DNA of 64,000 bases from Paenibacillus sp. FSL R5-0345. GTDB lineage: Bacteria; Bacillota; Bacilli; Paenibacillales; Paenibacillaceae. Under the pieces are notes generated by a model. That model did not search any database. It worked only from the letters and a program-made list of their open reading frames with translations, and was not told the DNA's origin. Made by a program: the position numbers and the translations under genes. The DNA lies in assembly GCF_000758585.1 (NCBI RefSeq), contig NZ_CP009281.1, forward strand, positions 5,084,001 to 5,148,000, in the 5' to 3' direction. This document shows positions 1-8,560 of the stretch, piece by piece. Within the stretch, counting starts at the first letter, position 1; each line of letters begins with the position of its first letter.

Positions 1-22
1 CGGCTGAAAAGAGGATTGAAGG

Positions 23-1354
23 TTAGAGAAGATCCGCGGCCAATTGGGCCAGACGGGAACGCTCGCCTTTTTCCAAAGTAATATGTCCGCTAATCCCTTG
101 CTGCTTAAACTTCTCAACGATATAACTAAGCCCGTTGCTCGCAGCATCCAGATACGGATGATCGATTTGCTCCGGATCGCCCATAAGAATGACCTTACTT
201 CCTTCACCCGCTCTGGAAACGATCGTCTTCACTTCATGACGGGAAAGGTTCTGAGCTTCATCAATAATGATGAACTGTGAAGGGATAGAACGTCCACGGA
301 TATAGGTCAAGGCTTCTACCTGTATGCTGCCTAAGCCCATTAATATTTTATCAATATCTCCAGCTTTTTTGGTATCGAACAGGAACTCTAAATTATCATA
401 AATAGGCTGCATCCACGGTCTTAACTTCTCATCCTTCTCCCCGGGTAAATAACCAATGTCTTTCCCCATGGGAACTACTGGCCGGGCAATGAGCAGTTTT
501 TTGTATTTATGCTCATCCTCAACTTTGAATAGTCCGGCAGCAAGCGCCAATAACGTCTTCCCTGTACCAGCCTTACCTGTAATGGTGACAAGTGGGATTT
601 CATCATTTAGAAGCAGTTCCAAAGCCATTCGTTGTTGAGCATTTCGGGCGCTGATCCCCCAAACCGAATCATTGCCTAGATAGAGCGGATCTAGACGGGT
701 CGCATCACTATTCACTTTGAGAAGAGCTGATTTGCCCGTGCCGATCTCATCCTTGAGGATCACAAATTCATGAGGGTACAAGGGATACGACAACGCGAGC
801 TGTTTAACCGTTAAAGAACGGTGACTGTAATATTCATCAATCAATGCCGGATGAACCTGCAGAGATTGGTAACCAGTGTAAAGTTCATTTAAATCTCCAG
901 TACGATCTGACAAATAATCCTCTGGTGTAATCCCTAGCACATCCGCTTTAATACGGACCAGCACATCCTTACTCACAAGCACTACGGGACGCGGATCTGG
1001 CTTCTCCTTCTCTTCGATTAAATAATTGAGAGCTACAGCCAAAATCCGATTGTCGTTAGATACCTCACCAAACATTTCCTGTACCTTCACAAAACTGCGA
1101 TGGTTAAGTTCTACCTTCAGCTTACCTCCATGCTCCAGTTCCACACCACTATGCAAATGCCCTAGTTCACGAAGTCCATCAAGCAATCGGGAAACCGTGC
1201 GGGCATTCCGACCGATTTCGTCAGCGTTGCGCTTTTTGGAGTCGATTTCTTCCAGCACAACCGCCGGAATAACCACCTCATGCTCCTTGAAAGAGAAAAT
1301 CGAATTGGGGTCGTGCAAAAGCACGTTGGTATCTAGCACAAATATCTTGTTCAT
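23..1354 (-). CDS. ylaK: PIN-PhoH family ATPase (YlaK-like)
   Basis: 443-aa protein with an N-terminal PIN nuclease-like domain (about residues 1-150, VLDTN with Asp8, acidic EE near 35) fused to a C-terminal PhoH ATPase domain (Walker A GKAGTGKT at 260-267, Walker B IIIDEAQN at 362-369). The family joins a putative RNase to a helicase-like ATPase; its cellular substrate is not settled. The ATG at 1354 is chosen because GGAGGG lies just upstream; an in-frame upstream extension lacks a ribosome binding site. It is divergent from the ylaJ-like gene, 105 bp away, as neighbours of these names are linked in Bacillus. Cytoplasmic. A second PhoH protein without PIN is encoded at 35927-36898. Confidence 0.93.
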   Translation of the reverse strand: MNKIFVLDTNVLLHDPNSIFSFKEHEVVIPAVVLEEIDSKKRNADEIGRNARTVSRLLDGLRELGHLHSGVELEHGGKLKVELNHRSFVKVQEMFGEVSNDNRILAVALNYLIEEKEKPDPRPVVLVSKDVLVRIKADVLGITPEDYLSDRTGDLNELYTGYQSLQVHPALIDEYYSHRSLTVKQLALSYPLYPHEFVILKDEIGTGKSALLKVNSDATRLDPLYLGNDSVWGISARNAQQRMALELLLNDEIPLVTITGKAGTGKTLLALAAGLFKVEDEHKYKKLLIARPVVPMGKDIGYLPGEKDEKLRPWMQPIYDNLEFLFDTKKAGDIDKILMGLGSIQVEALTYIRGRSIPSQFIIIDEAQNLSRHEVKTIVSRAGEGSKVILMGDPEQIDHPYLDAASNGLSYIVEKFKQQGISGHITLEKGERSRLAQLAADLL

Positions 1355-1459
1355 ATTATCCCCTCCACAGCGCCTGGTTTGATTGATCATACATAACTCT
1401 TTCCGCCAAGGGAAAAGATAAGGTACAGAAACGATCTTGGCTGAAAGGAGTAAGCACAT

Positions 1460-2035
1460 ATGAGAAAATCAATGTGTCTGTTGCTGGTACTGCTGCTACT
1501 GACAAGCTGCGGTATCGCTAATAAAAAGACATCACCCTCTCCTCAGAATAAACAATCAGCGAATGCTGTAAAGGGTCCGGGGAACCATGAGGTTCGACAA
1601 TTGTCCAATGATGGTGTGACTAATCCTAAGGCCACCTCAAAAGCTGGTCAAGCCGTTAGTGTTAAGGGCGAAAGTGAAATTGCACTTAAGGACCATTTTG
1701 AACAGTTAGCAAAAAGAGTCCCTGGTGTGAATGGTGCACACTGTGTAGTCATGAACAAGGTGGCCATCGTTGGTCTTGACGTAGAAGGTTCTCTAGAACG
1801 GTCACGGGTAGGAAGCATTAAATATTCTGTAGCGGAAGCTATTCGCAAAGACCCAAGAAGTGTACGTGCGCTTGTCACAGCCGATATGGATCTCTCCAGC
1901 AGATTAGCAGACATGAGTCGCCATATCTCCGAGGGACATCCGATTTCCGGATTTTCATCCGAATTGGCTGATATCATCGGTCGAATCATGCCGCAGCTGC
2001 CAGAAGATACAAAACCGCGAAAAAATGCACAGTAG
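1460..2035 (+). CDS. ylaJ: YhcN/YlaJ family sporulation lipoprotein
   Basis: 191-aa lipoprotein: short basic N-terminus, hydrophobic stretch and lipobox LTSC with Cys17, then a low-complexity linker and a C-terminal domain (about residues 75-180) typical of the YhcN/YlaJ family found in spore-formers. The role is presumed to be in the spore membrane or germination; the exact function is unknown. The start has a strong ribosome site (GAAAGGAG, then 9 nt). It ends 6 nt before a bidirectional terminator shared with the convergent gene. Divergent to ylaK. Confidence 0.85.
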   Translation: MRKSMCLLLVLLLLTSCGIANKKTSPSPQNKQSANAVKGPGNHEVRQLSNDGVTNPKATSKAGQAVSVKGESEIALKDHFEQLAKRVPGVNGAHCVVMNKVAIVGLDVEGSLERSRVGSIKYSVAEAIRKDPRSVRALVTADMDLSSRLADMSRHISEGHPISGFSSELADIIGRIMPQLPEDTKPRKNAQ

Positions 2036-2040
2036 AGGAC

Positions 2041-2077
2041 AAAAAAAGCCCAGTGATATTCTCACTAGGCTTTTTTC
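2041..2077. terminator. bidirectional intrinsic terminator
   Basis: AAAAAAAGCC(C)AGTGA, a short loop, then TCACTAGGCTTTTTT. The hairpin has a T-run on both strands and separates the convergent ylaJ-like and PNPOx-like genes; the right arm contains the stop codon of the latter. Confidence 0.85.
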
Positions 2078-2517
2078 ATGGCAGCAAATACTTGTCCGTC
2101 CAGCTTCTCAGCGGCACGTCCATCATAAACCTTCGCATATCTTGGGGCGGATTCAAGCTGCGCTCCATAAAAAAGCGCATTACGCACCGCCATAATTTCA
2201 ACATCAAAGCAGCACATTTTGAAAGGGACATCCTGAAGCGGATCCTGTCTTACAACGGCAGTGCCGTTAATAGCATGAACAGTTCCCTCACCAAACACAG
2301 TAATAGTTACTAAAGGGTTGATCTTCATGTTGTTCACGAGTCTGGAACGATGATCTACAGCCAGACGCACAGTACTAGGACTAACTGCATAAATCCACGA
2401 TATGGCCGTGGACGTTGGACCTCCTGATTCCGCATCAACTGTGTTGAGAAGAACAAAGGTTTCCGATTGCAGCATCGATAACAAGGTTTCGTTCAGCTGA
2501 GCAACGGCTTCGGACAT
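2065..2517 (-). CDS. pyridoxamine 5'-phosphate oxidase-like FMN-binding split-barrel protein
   Basis: 150-aa protein with the pattern of the general stress/PNPOx-like split barrel: strand-rich core with ATAISWIYAV-type segment, VRLAVDHRSR and PLVTITVFG. Such proteins bind flavin and often act as small oxidoreductases; the substrate is unknown. The ATG at 2517 is preferred since AGGGGG precedes it, while a 12-codon longer reading has no ribosome site. Probably equivalent to the YlaL-type gene of the Bacillus yla cluster (inference from neighbourhood). Cytoplasmic, monocistronic. Confidence 0.75.
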   Translation of the reverse strand: MSEAVAQLNETLLSMLQSETFVLLNTVDAESGGPTSTAISWIYAVSPSTVRLAVDHRSRLVNNMKINPLVTITVFGEGTVHAINGTAVVRQDPLQDVPFKMCCFDVEIMAVRNALFYGAQLESAPRYAKVYDGRAAEKLDGQVFAAMKKA

Positions 2518-2618
2518 AAGTACTGGCCCCCTATGCGGCGTAAATTCATTCAATTTATTATATTATAGCACAGGCTGAAACTTGCATTCAATTTTAGAGC
2601 GAAGTGTTATTAAGGTCT

Positions 2619-3719
2619 TTAAGGCGCCTCAGTGGATTCCGAAGTGGAGCTAGCAGAAACTCCTGCTAACCGATCCTGCAGGCTTTTCTTGGCAGCCTCA
2701 AGCTCCTCATCATTAATATATACATACGGACTTCGCCATGTTCCAGTCACAGGCTTGAATTCGATATCCTCTTTGGAAATCTTCCAATAAGTCGCAATCA
2801 TATCTTTAATCTGCGAATTTTCGATATCAGTCTGCATGTTGCTGTCCACTGCGTCAAGAACCTTGCCTATTTTTAATACTCCGCCAAGCGATTGCATCTG
2901 ATCCACCAATGAATGAAGGACCTCATTCTGACGTTTGTTCCGATCAAAATCATCTGAAGCCTTAGTCTTAGGCTTACAATTAGATTTACGATATCGCACA
3001 TAATCTAGCGCTTTATCTCCATTAAGCTCTGCCGGACCTTTTTTCAGATTGATATTCGTACCGTCTACACTGTCTGTATAACACATATTATCGCTAATGT
3101 TGACTTTGACTCCGCCAAGCTCGTCCACCACATCACGGAAGCCTTGGAAATCCAGAATCGTTGTATAATCCACATCAATATCTAGATATTTCCCCATCAT
3201 GGTCTTCATCTCATCTTCTGCCAAAATACCAGAGGACTTCTCCTTACCTTTGAAGCGAGCATAGAATTCGTTAATCTTCGTTTGCTTGTATCCACTGAGC
3301 TCAACTAAGGTATCGCGTGGAAGAGAGACAATGGTTGCTGATTTTGTCTTAGGATTAAGCGCTGCAACCATAATAACATCTGTCAATCTAGATTCATGCT
3401 TCGGTCTATTATCCGTACCTAGTATAAGCATCGTCAATGGTTTTTCTGTAGCTGAATGTCCTGGGGCAACCGTTCCTTTGTTCCCTGCGTTAAAGACCCC
3501 ATTCTCAAGCTTCCAATACAGATAGCCGCCGTAGCCCAATACGCCAAGAATCGCAATAATCAGCAGGGTTAACAAGATTCTAACTAATCTGCCAAAAAAA
3601 CCTCTTTTCTGCGGTTTCTTACGCTTTTTTTTCTTAGGAGCACCCTTTACAGGCTGTTTTCTATTATTGGGTTGTTGCCCACTTGCTCTTGGAGGTAAAC
3701 TGCTGTTTCGTGTACTCAT
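2619..3719 (-). CDS. LytR-CpsA-Psr (LCP) family cell wall glycopolymer transferase
   Basis: 366-aa membrane-anchored protein. A very basic cytoplasmic N-terminus (lysine run near 29-39) precedes one transmembrane helix at about 42-68, then the extracellular LCP domain with LGTD (100-103), RLTD (111-114) and SLPRDT (132-137), the Asp/Arg residues that bind the polyprenyl pyrophosphate of the substrate. LCP enzymes attach teichoic acid or capsule-like polymers to peptidoglycan. The C-terminus is Ser/Thr-rich and disordered. The start has AGAGGAC upstream. It stands alone between ylaH-like and PNPOx-like genes. Confidence 0.92.
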   Translation of the reverse strand: MSTRNSSLPPRASGQQPNNRKQPVKGAPKKKKRKKPQKRGFFGRLVRILLTLLIIAILGVLGYGGYLYWKLENGVFNAGNKGTVAPGHSATEKPLTMLILGTDNRPKHESRLTDVIMVAALNPKTKSATIVSLPRDTLVELSGYKQTKINEFYARFKGKEKSSGILAEDEMKTMMGKYLDIDVDYTTILDFQGFRDVVDELGGVKVNISDNMCYTDSVDGTNINLKKGPAELNGDKALDYVRYRKSNCKPKTKASDDFDRNKRQNEVLHSLVDQMQSLGGVLKIGKVLDAVDSNMQTDIENSQIKDMIATYWKISKEDIEFKPVTGTWRSPYVYINDEELEAAKKSLQDRLAGVSASSTSESTEAP

Positions 3720-3802
3720 AGTAGAATAAAGTCCTCTTCATTTCATTTGGAATTAAAATTGCCACACTTAAATAGACGTTACATAAGCAGTAAAAGTTTC
3801 GT

Positions 3803-4099
3803 TTACTGTCTTTTTGCTGCAGTTGCAGCCTTTCTCTTCTGCCGAGCTTCCATGATATAACGTACTCGTACGAGCAACATCAATCCGACAGCAACCAGCA
3901 GACACTGGATGATCGGTAGCTTATCATGTTGAAAAATGAGGAGCATGCCGGAGCCGATCGCCATCATTATGTAGAGCATAATCTCTTTGCCAATCGATAA
4001 CTTCTGATTCACACGAAATACCTGATTATACACAAATGTCAGCAATATAAAAATAACAATATAGGCGACGATTGGATGCTCAGCAAACCAGACCTGCAT
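3803..4099 (-). CDS. ylaH: YlaH-like membrane protein
   Basis: 98-aa integral membrane protein with about three hydrophobic segments (residues 8-28, 40-58, 63-82) and a basic C-terminal tail (EARQKRKAATAAKRQ). It matches the small YlaH-like family that sits next to typA in Bacillaceae, as here. Function unknown. A ribosome site (GGGAGGAG) lies upstream of the ATG. Separated from typA by the typA terminator. Confidence 0.8.
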   Translation of the reverse strand: MQVWFAEHPIVAYIVIFILLTFVYNQVFRVNQKLSIGKEIMLYIMMAIGSGMLLIFQHDKLPIIQCLLVAVGLMLLVRVRYIMEARQKRKAATAAKRQ

Positions 4100-4168
4100 A
4101 GATACCGCACTCCTCCCAAATTTAAGATACGTTTACATTATATCATCAGTAGGGGAAGTTTTTGTTAT

Positions 4169-4201
4169 AAAAAAAACCGCCGAAAGTTAAACCTCCGACG
4201 G
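4169..4201 (-). terminator. intrinsic terminator of typA
   Basis: On the minus strand CCGTCGGAGG, loop TTTAAC region, TTTCGGCGG then eight T. Ten pairs form, some G-T. Confidence 0.85.
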
Positions 4202-4224
4202 CTCTTTACTATGATAAGTTGATC

Positions 4225-6066
4225 TTACGCGTTTGCTTGTGCCATTTTACGCTGCTTCTCTACACGTTCGCGTTCGCCTTTGTTCAAAATCTTTTTGCGC
4301 AAACGAATGGATTTAGGTGTGATTTCACAATATTCATCATCATTCAAATATTCAAGCGCGCCTTCCAAAGAGAAGGTACGTGGTGTCTTCATTTTTACAG
4401 TATCATCTTTGCCTGAGGTACGCATGTTTGTAAGTGCTTTTTCTTTACAGATGTTAACGATAATATCGTTATCACGGGTATGCTCGCCTACGATCATACC
4501 TTCATAAATTTCTGTACCTGCATCCAAGAAGAGAATACCACGATCCTCAACACCCACGATTCCATATTGAGTTGTTGATCCAGTCTCACTTGATACAAGA
4601 ACACCTTGATGACGTCCGCCAACTTGACCAGCAACCAGTGGAGCGTAGCTGTCAAAAGCATGGTTCATAACGCCGTAACCGCGTGTCAAAGTCAAGAAGT
4701 AAGTGTTGTAACCAATCAAACCACGTGCAGGAATCAGGAACTCCAGACGTACTTGACCCGTACCGTTGTTAATCATGTTGACCATTTCGGCTTTACGGGT
4801 ACCCAGACTCTCCATAACAGAGCCCATGCTTTCTTCTGGAATATCAATCATTAGACGCTCAAGCGGCTCCATTTTGACACCGTCGATTTCTTTAATGATT
4901 ACTTGTGGTTTAGAAACTTGCATTTCATAACCTTCACGACGCATATTCTCGATCAGAATACCAAGGTGAAGCTCACCGCGTCCAGAAACGATAAATGCAT
5001 CAGGACTATCAGTTTCTTCCACACGCAAACTCACATCTGTTTCAAGCTCTTTAAAGAGACGCTCACGTAGTTTACGGGAAGTTACCCATTTACCTTCTTT
5101 ACCAGCAAAAGGACTGTTATTCACAAGGAATGTCATTTGCATGGTTGGCTCGTCAATCTTCAGAACTGGAAGTGCTTCAGGGTGTTGTGGGTCAGCAATG
5201 GTCTCACCAATGTTGATATCCTTGATCCCTGCGATAGCAACGATATCCCCTGCGCCCGCTTCTTCTGTTTCAATACGTTTCAAACCTTGGAAGCCGAACA
5301 ATTTCTCAATACGCGCGGTCTTACTCTTACCGTCACGCATAATAACTGTTACAGATTGACCTTGTTTGATTACACCACGGTTTACACGGCCAATAGCAAT
5401 ACGTCCCAGGTATTCATTGTAGTCCATCAAAGTAACGAGGAATTGAAGAGGCTCTTCAACACTTTCGGTTGGAGCTGGAATGTGCTCTACAATTGTTTCA
5501 TATAGGGAAAGCATGGTATCATCTTGTTTTTCAGGAACCAAGCTTGAAGTACCATTAAGGGCAGATGCATAAACAACAGGGAATTCCAATTGTTCGTCAT
5601 TTGCTTCAAGTTCGATGAACAAATCGAGTACTTCATCAATAACTTCCTTAGGACGAGCAGCTGGACGGTCAATCTTGTTCACGACAACGATCGGTGTAAG
5701 TTTTTGTTCCAATGCTTTACGCAGAACGAATTTCGTTTGCGGCATGCAGCCTTCATAAGCATCAACAACCAGCAATACACCATCAACCATTTTCATGATC
5801 CGTTCCACTTCGCCACCGAAGTCAGCGTGTCCAGGTGTATCCACAATGTTGATCAAAAACTCTTTATAAGTTATTGCTGTATTTTTAGCTAGGATTGTAA
5901 TTCCGCGTTCCCGCTCGATATCGTTAGAGTCCATGGCACGTTCTTGAAGGTGCTCGTGTGCGCTGAAGATCCCCGATTGCTGAAGAAGCTGATCGACGAG
6001 TGTTGTTTTGCCATGGTCAACGTGGGCAATGATCGCAATGTTGCGAATATCTTTTCTTGAATGCAT
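4225..6066 (-). CDS. typA: translational GTPase TypA/BipA
   Basis: 613-aa GTPase of the EF-G-like family that binds the ribosome and aids 50S assembly and stress or cold adaptation. G1 AHVDHGKT lies at 14-21, DTPGH and NKID follow, then domain II, EF-G-like domains III and V (SGRGELHLGIL) and the TypA-specific C-terminal domain. The ATG at 6066 matches the family N-terminus; a TTG ten codons earlier has no ribosome site. A promoter and a leader hairpin are visible upstream (6141-6212), so the mRNA leader is about 110 nt. Confidence 0.96.
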   Translation of the reverse strand: MHSRKDIRNIAIIAHVDHGKTTLVDQLLQQSGIFSAHEHLQERAMDSNDIERERGITILAKNTAITYKEFLINIVDTPGHADFGGEVERIMKMVDGVLLVVDAYEGCMPQTKFVLRKALEQKLTPIVVVNKIDRPAARPKEVIDEVLDLFIELEANDEQLEFPVVYASALNGTSSLVPEKQDDTMLSLYETIVEHIPAPTESVEEPLQFLVTLMDYNEYLGRIAIGRVNRGVIKQGQSVTVIMRDGKSKTARIEKLFGFQGLKRIETEEAGAGDIVAIAGIKDINIGETIADPQHPEALPVLKIDEPTMQMTFLVNNSPFAGKEGKWVTSRKLRERLFKELETDVSLRVEETDSPDAFIVSGRGELHLGILIENMRREGYEMQVSKPQVIIKEIDGVKMEPLERLMIDIPEESMGSVMESLGTRKAEMVNMINNGTGQVRLEFLIPARGLIGYNTYFLTLTRGYGVMNHAFDSYAPLVAGQVGGRHQGVLVSSETGSTTQYGIVGVEDRGILFLDAGTEIYEGMIVGEHTRDNDIIVNICKEKALTNMRTSGKDDTVKMKTPRTFSLEGALEYLNDDEYCEITPKSIRLRKKILNKGERERVEKQRKMAQANA

Positions 6067-6138
6067 GATTTGTATCCAAATCCTCTCATTTATCAAATTA
6101 AAACTGTTAAAATTCGTAGCATGTCACGGCAGTCTCAC

Positions 6139-6170
6139 AAAAGAAGCGCCAGGCAGAAAGCCGACGCTTC
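6139..6170 (-). promoter_or_regulatory. hairpin in typA leader
   Basis: On the minus strand GAAGCG...CGCTTC with extra internal pairs, followed by TTTTG. It begins a few nucleotides after the predicted typA start site. It may be an attenuator, or a weak terminator for the gene at 6275. Confidence 0.45.
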
Positions 6171-6184
6171 AACATAACATTAAT

Positions 6185-6212
6185 ATTATAGTGAAAGCAC
6201 TATGAAAAGCAA
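6185..6212 (-). promoter_or_regulatory. SigA-type promoter for typA
   Basis: Minus strand TTGCTT (6207-6212), 16-bp spacer, TATAAT (6185-6190). A perfect inverted repeat ATAGTG-AAAG-CACTAT (6188-6203) overlaps the spacer and the -10. Confidence 0.65.
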
Positions 6213-6274
6213 GTCTTTTTATGAAAAAAGCAGTTTCCAATTTTCGTTTTTTTAGGATGGAACATCGGCTAGCT

Positions 6275-6778
6275 TCAATTCCATCTATTCCAGCTGCGTG
6301 TTCTGCCCCGTCCAGTAATCAGCCAAATCCCTGCAGCGATAAATACAATACCAATTAGATAGATCACACCCGTACCCATAAGACTGAAAATACAAAGCGC
6401 TATGCTTAGAACGCCTAATATAACAGCAATTGCAGAAATTCCCCCAGTCCGTCTTGGAGAATTGATGGAATATTCATACAGGCCTACGGCAATGCCAAGC
6501 AGAAGCACAGGCCATAAATATTTCATAAGCCCCCATCCCCATATATTGCAAAGACCAAACAATAAACCATACACCGTTAATATCCCCGCGGGAATCAATA
6601 CTGTTGCCGAAGCGCGGCGGCTAAAAAATAACATATGTAGAACCAATCCAGGAAGTAAAATCACTAGCGGCCAAAGGGCACGTCCCAAAAATCCGAAGAC
6701 CCCCAGCTTACCGAATAAAATCACGATGCCAGCAGCTACAATGAATACTCCTAGTCTAATGTCATTCTTGGAAGACAT
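6275..6778 (-). CDS. polytopic membrane protein, LiaF/DUF5668-like
   Basis: 167-aa protein, almost entirely hydrophobic, with about six membrane segments. GVFIVAAGIVILFGKLGVFGF and ALWPLVILLPG resemble the N-terminal membrane part shared by LiaI/LiaF-type and DUF5668-like envelope-stress proteins, but no soluble C-terminal sensing domain is present. Start supported by GAAGGGATGG upstream. A likely transcription unit of its own. Function cannot be assigned; membrane location is secure. Confidence 0.7.
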   Translation of the reverse strand: MSSKNDIRLGVFIVAAGIVILFGKLGVFGFLGRALWPLVILLPGLVLHMLFFSRRASATVLIPAGILTVYGLLFGLCNIWGWGLMKYLWPVLLLGIAVGLYEYSINSPRRTGGISAIAVILGVLSIALCIFSLMGTGVIYLIGIVFIAAGIWLITGRGRTRSWNRWN

Positions 6779-6935
6779 CTTTCACCCATCCCTTCAAATT
6801 CACGTCTACCTCACTACCATGTCATCTCATGCCCTTAAAACGACAGGATTCTTATTCATATCTTATCTGAAATACACTCAAAATGCCATCACTGACCACG
6901 CAAATTATCCCCGCAAAGTGACTTTCTGATACGTC

Positions 6936-6973
6936 AAAAAAAGGACAATTCCAATTTATGGAGATGTCCTTTT
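6936..6973 (-). terminator. intrinsic terminator of the minus-strand TerC gene
   Basis: Minus strand AAAGGACA, 17-nt loop, TGTCCTTTTTTT. Confidence 0.85.
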
Positions 6974-6997
6974 AGTATTGCCTTTTATTGCACATTA

Positions 6998-7657
6998 TTA
7001 ACCTGCAAATGTTGTTCTCCGCTTAATGGCTCCGGTTACAACCACTAATATTCCTAAAGCAATCGGCAGGATGGAATGCGTGGATGGGAGTAAAAAGGAT
7101 AGCATTGTCCCTAATTTTGCATCCTGAAGCATCATGTCACCTGCTGTAAAGGCTAAAATATACGCGCCGATAAATACGAGTACCGGAAATCTATGCAACC
7201 AGCCTACAATGAGGCCACTTCCCCATACTACAATCGGAATGCTGAGTGCAATCCCGATGACAATTAAAGCCAAATCACCTTTGGCTAGACCGGCAATCGC
7301 CAAGACATTATCGAGACTCATAATAAAATCAGCCACGAGAATCGTTCGGATTGACTTCCATACGGAGGATACTTCCGCTACCCTGAGATCCTCCTCTTCT
7401 TCGAGCAGCAGCTTGAACGCAATCCATAGCAGCAGAATTCCTCCTCCAGCTTGGATATAAGGGATTTTCAACAGTAATACCGCGACAAATGTAAGCACGC
7501 AGCGCAAAATAACAGCTCCCGCAGCTCCCCACCATACCGCAATTTTCCGGTGTTTCTCCGGAAGGTCTTTACTGGCCATCGCGATGACCATTGCATTATC
7601 TCCACTCAGCACAAGATTGATCATCAATATTTCACCAAGGAGCAATAATGATTCCAT
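6998..7657 (-). CDS. TerC family integral membrane protein (YjbE-type)
   Basis: 219-aa polytopic protein with the two TerC signature segments: LSGDNAM (Asp20-Asn21) in the first helix and MSLDNVLA near residue 115, each putting Asp-Asn in the membrane, as expected for a metal-ion route. TerC relatives in Bacillus (MeeF, MeeY) export manganese to metalate secreted enzymes; this YjbE-type branch is presumed similar. GGGGAGGTAAGAG precedes the ATG. Divergent from a second TerC-family gene; an inverted repeat (7679-7694) lies directly before the ribosome site. Confidence 0.88.
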   Translation of the reverse strand: MESLLLLGEILMINLVLSGDNAMVIAMASKDLPEKHRKIAVWWGAAGAVILRCVLTFVAVLLLKIPYIQAGGGILLLWIAFKLLLEEEEDLRVAEVSSVWKSIRTILVADFIMSLDNVLAIAGLAKGDLALIVIGIALSIPIVVWGSGLIVGWLHRFPVLVFIGAYILAFTAGDMMLQDAKLGTMLSFLLPSTHSILPIALGILVVVTGAIKRRTTFAG

Positions 7658-7678
7658 TCTCTCTTACCTCCCCGAATC

Positions 7679-7694
7679 ACATGTAACTACATGT
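7679..7694. promoter_or_regulatory. perfect inverted repeat between divergent TerC genes
   Basis: ACATGTA-AC-TACATGT, extendable to flanking CGAA/TTCG. On the minus-strand RNA it would form a hairpin immediately before the ribosome binding site of the TerC gene at 7657. Confidence 0.55.
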
Positions 7695-7830
7695 ATGTTC
7701 GGAAGTGACAAGCTATGCTTCCTGTCCAACTTTTTTTTGAGGATGAAAGCATGTATGCCCTTTTTTTTGCGTATACAAAACTAAGCATATCTTCGTGCTG
7801 ATCTTAACTAACTTTAGGGGTGACTACGCC

Positions 7831-8523
7831 TTGAATACATCCATATGGGAGTTTGTATTATCACTGCTCAATATTATCTTTCTAGATCTCATTCTGGCGG
7901 GAGACAACGCTATAGTCATCGGGCTTGCTGCGCGTAATTTGCCCAACAGTACTCAAAAAAAGGCTATCGTGCTCGGGACAGCAGGTGCCGTCGTATTACG
8001 GATTTTCGCAACAATTCTGGTCGTGTGGCTATTAAAGATCCCCTGGTTACTACTAGCTGGCGGGATTTTACTTATTCTGATTGCCTATAAGCTGTTAACA
8101 GATGAGAACAATTCAGCAAATATCAAGGCTGGCCAAAGCCTATGGTCTGCTGTGGGTACAATCATTCTAGCCGATGCTGCGATGGGACTGGATAATGTCA
8201 TCGCCATTGCTGGCGTTGCTAAGCACAATATCTCTCTAGTTGTCATAGGACTGTTAATCAGCGTGCCAATCGTCGTCTGGGGAAGTACTCTCTTTATTAA
8301 ATTAATCAACAAATATCCATGGATTATTTATATTGGCTCAGCTGTCTTAGGGTTTACAGCGTCAAGCATGATTACAGATGAGCAGCAGCTATCCCCATTC
8401 TTTGACCAGCATCCGCTATTGAAAGCTCTGTTTATATTCGTGATCATCATTGGCATTTTAATTGGAGGACACTGGAGACGTCAATCCAGTCATAAACAAT
8501 CAAAAAAGCTGCCTCAGCCGTAA
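7831..8523 (+). CDS. TerC family integral membrane protein (YjbE-type), second copy
   Basis: 230-aa paralogue of the divergent neighbour: LAGDNAI in the first helix and MGLDNVIA in the middle give the paired Asp-Asn motifs; about seven hydrophobic segments; basic C-terminal tail. Putative metal (manganese) exporter by family. The TTG at 7831 is chosen because AGGGGTGA stands 7 nt upstream; an earlier in-frame GTG lacks a ribosome site. The pair probably arose by duplication or was kept as two specialised exporters. Ends in a hairpin shared with thiI. Confidence 0.88.
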   Translation: MNTSIWEFVLSLLNIIFLDLILAGDNAIVIGLAARNLPNSTQKKAIVLGTAGAVVLRIFATILVVWLLKIPWLLLAGGILLILIAYKLLTDENNSANIKAGQSLWSAVGTIILADAAMGLDNVIAIAGVAKHNISLVVIGLLISVPIVVWGSTLFIKLINKYPWIIYIGSAVLGFTASSMITDEQQLSPFFDQHPLLKALFIFVIIIGILIGGHWRRQSSHKQSKKLPQP

Positions 8524-8554
8524 ATATTGCTACGAATGAGACAGCCTTTTTTTT
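8508..8554. terminator. bidirectional intrinsic terminator
   Basis: GCTGCCTCA ... TGAGACAGC followed by eight T on the plus strand, with an A-run on the other side. It lies between the convergent TerC and thiI genes and overlaps the TerC stop. Confidence 0.8.
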
Positions 8555-8560
8555 ATAATA

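Noticed and set aside
1355..1459. SigE/SigG promoter for the ylaJ-like sporulation gene
   Set aside because: A CATACATA-like box is present but no matching -35 could be supported.
2576..2606. SigW-like TGAAAC upstream of the LCP gene region
   Set aside because: No CGTA at 16 bp spacing, and the orientation does not lead to a gene.
7658..7830. yybP-ykoY manganese riboswitch between the TerC genes
   Set aside because: The conserved loops of that riboswitch could not be found on either strand; the region is short.
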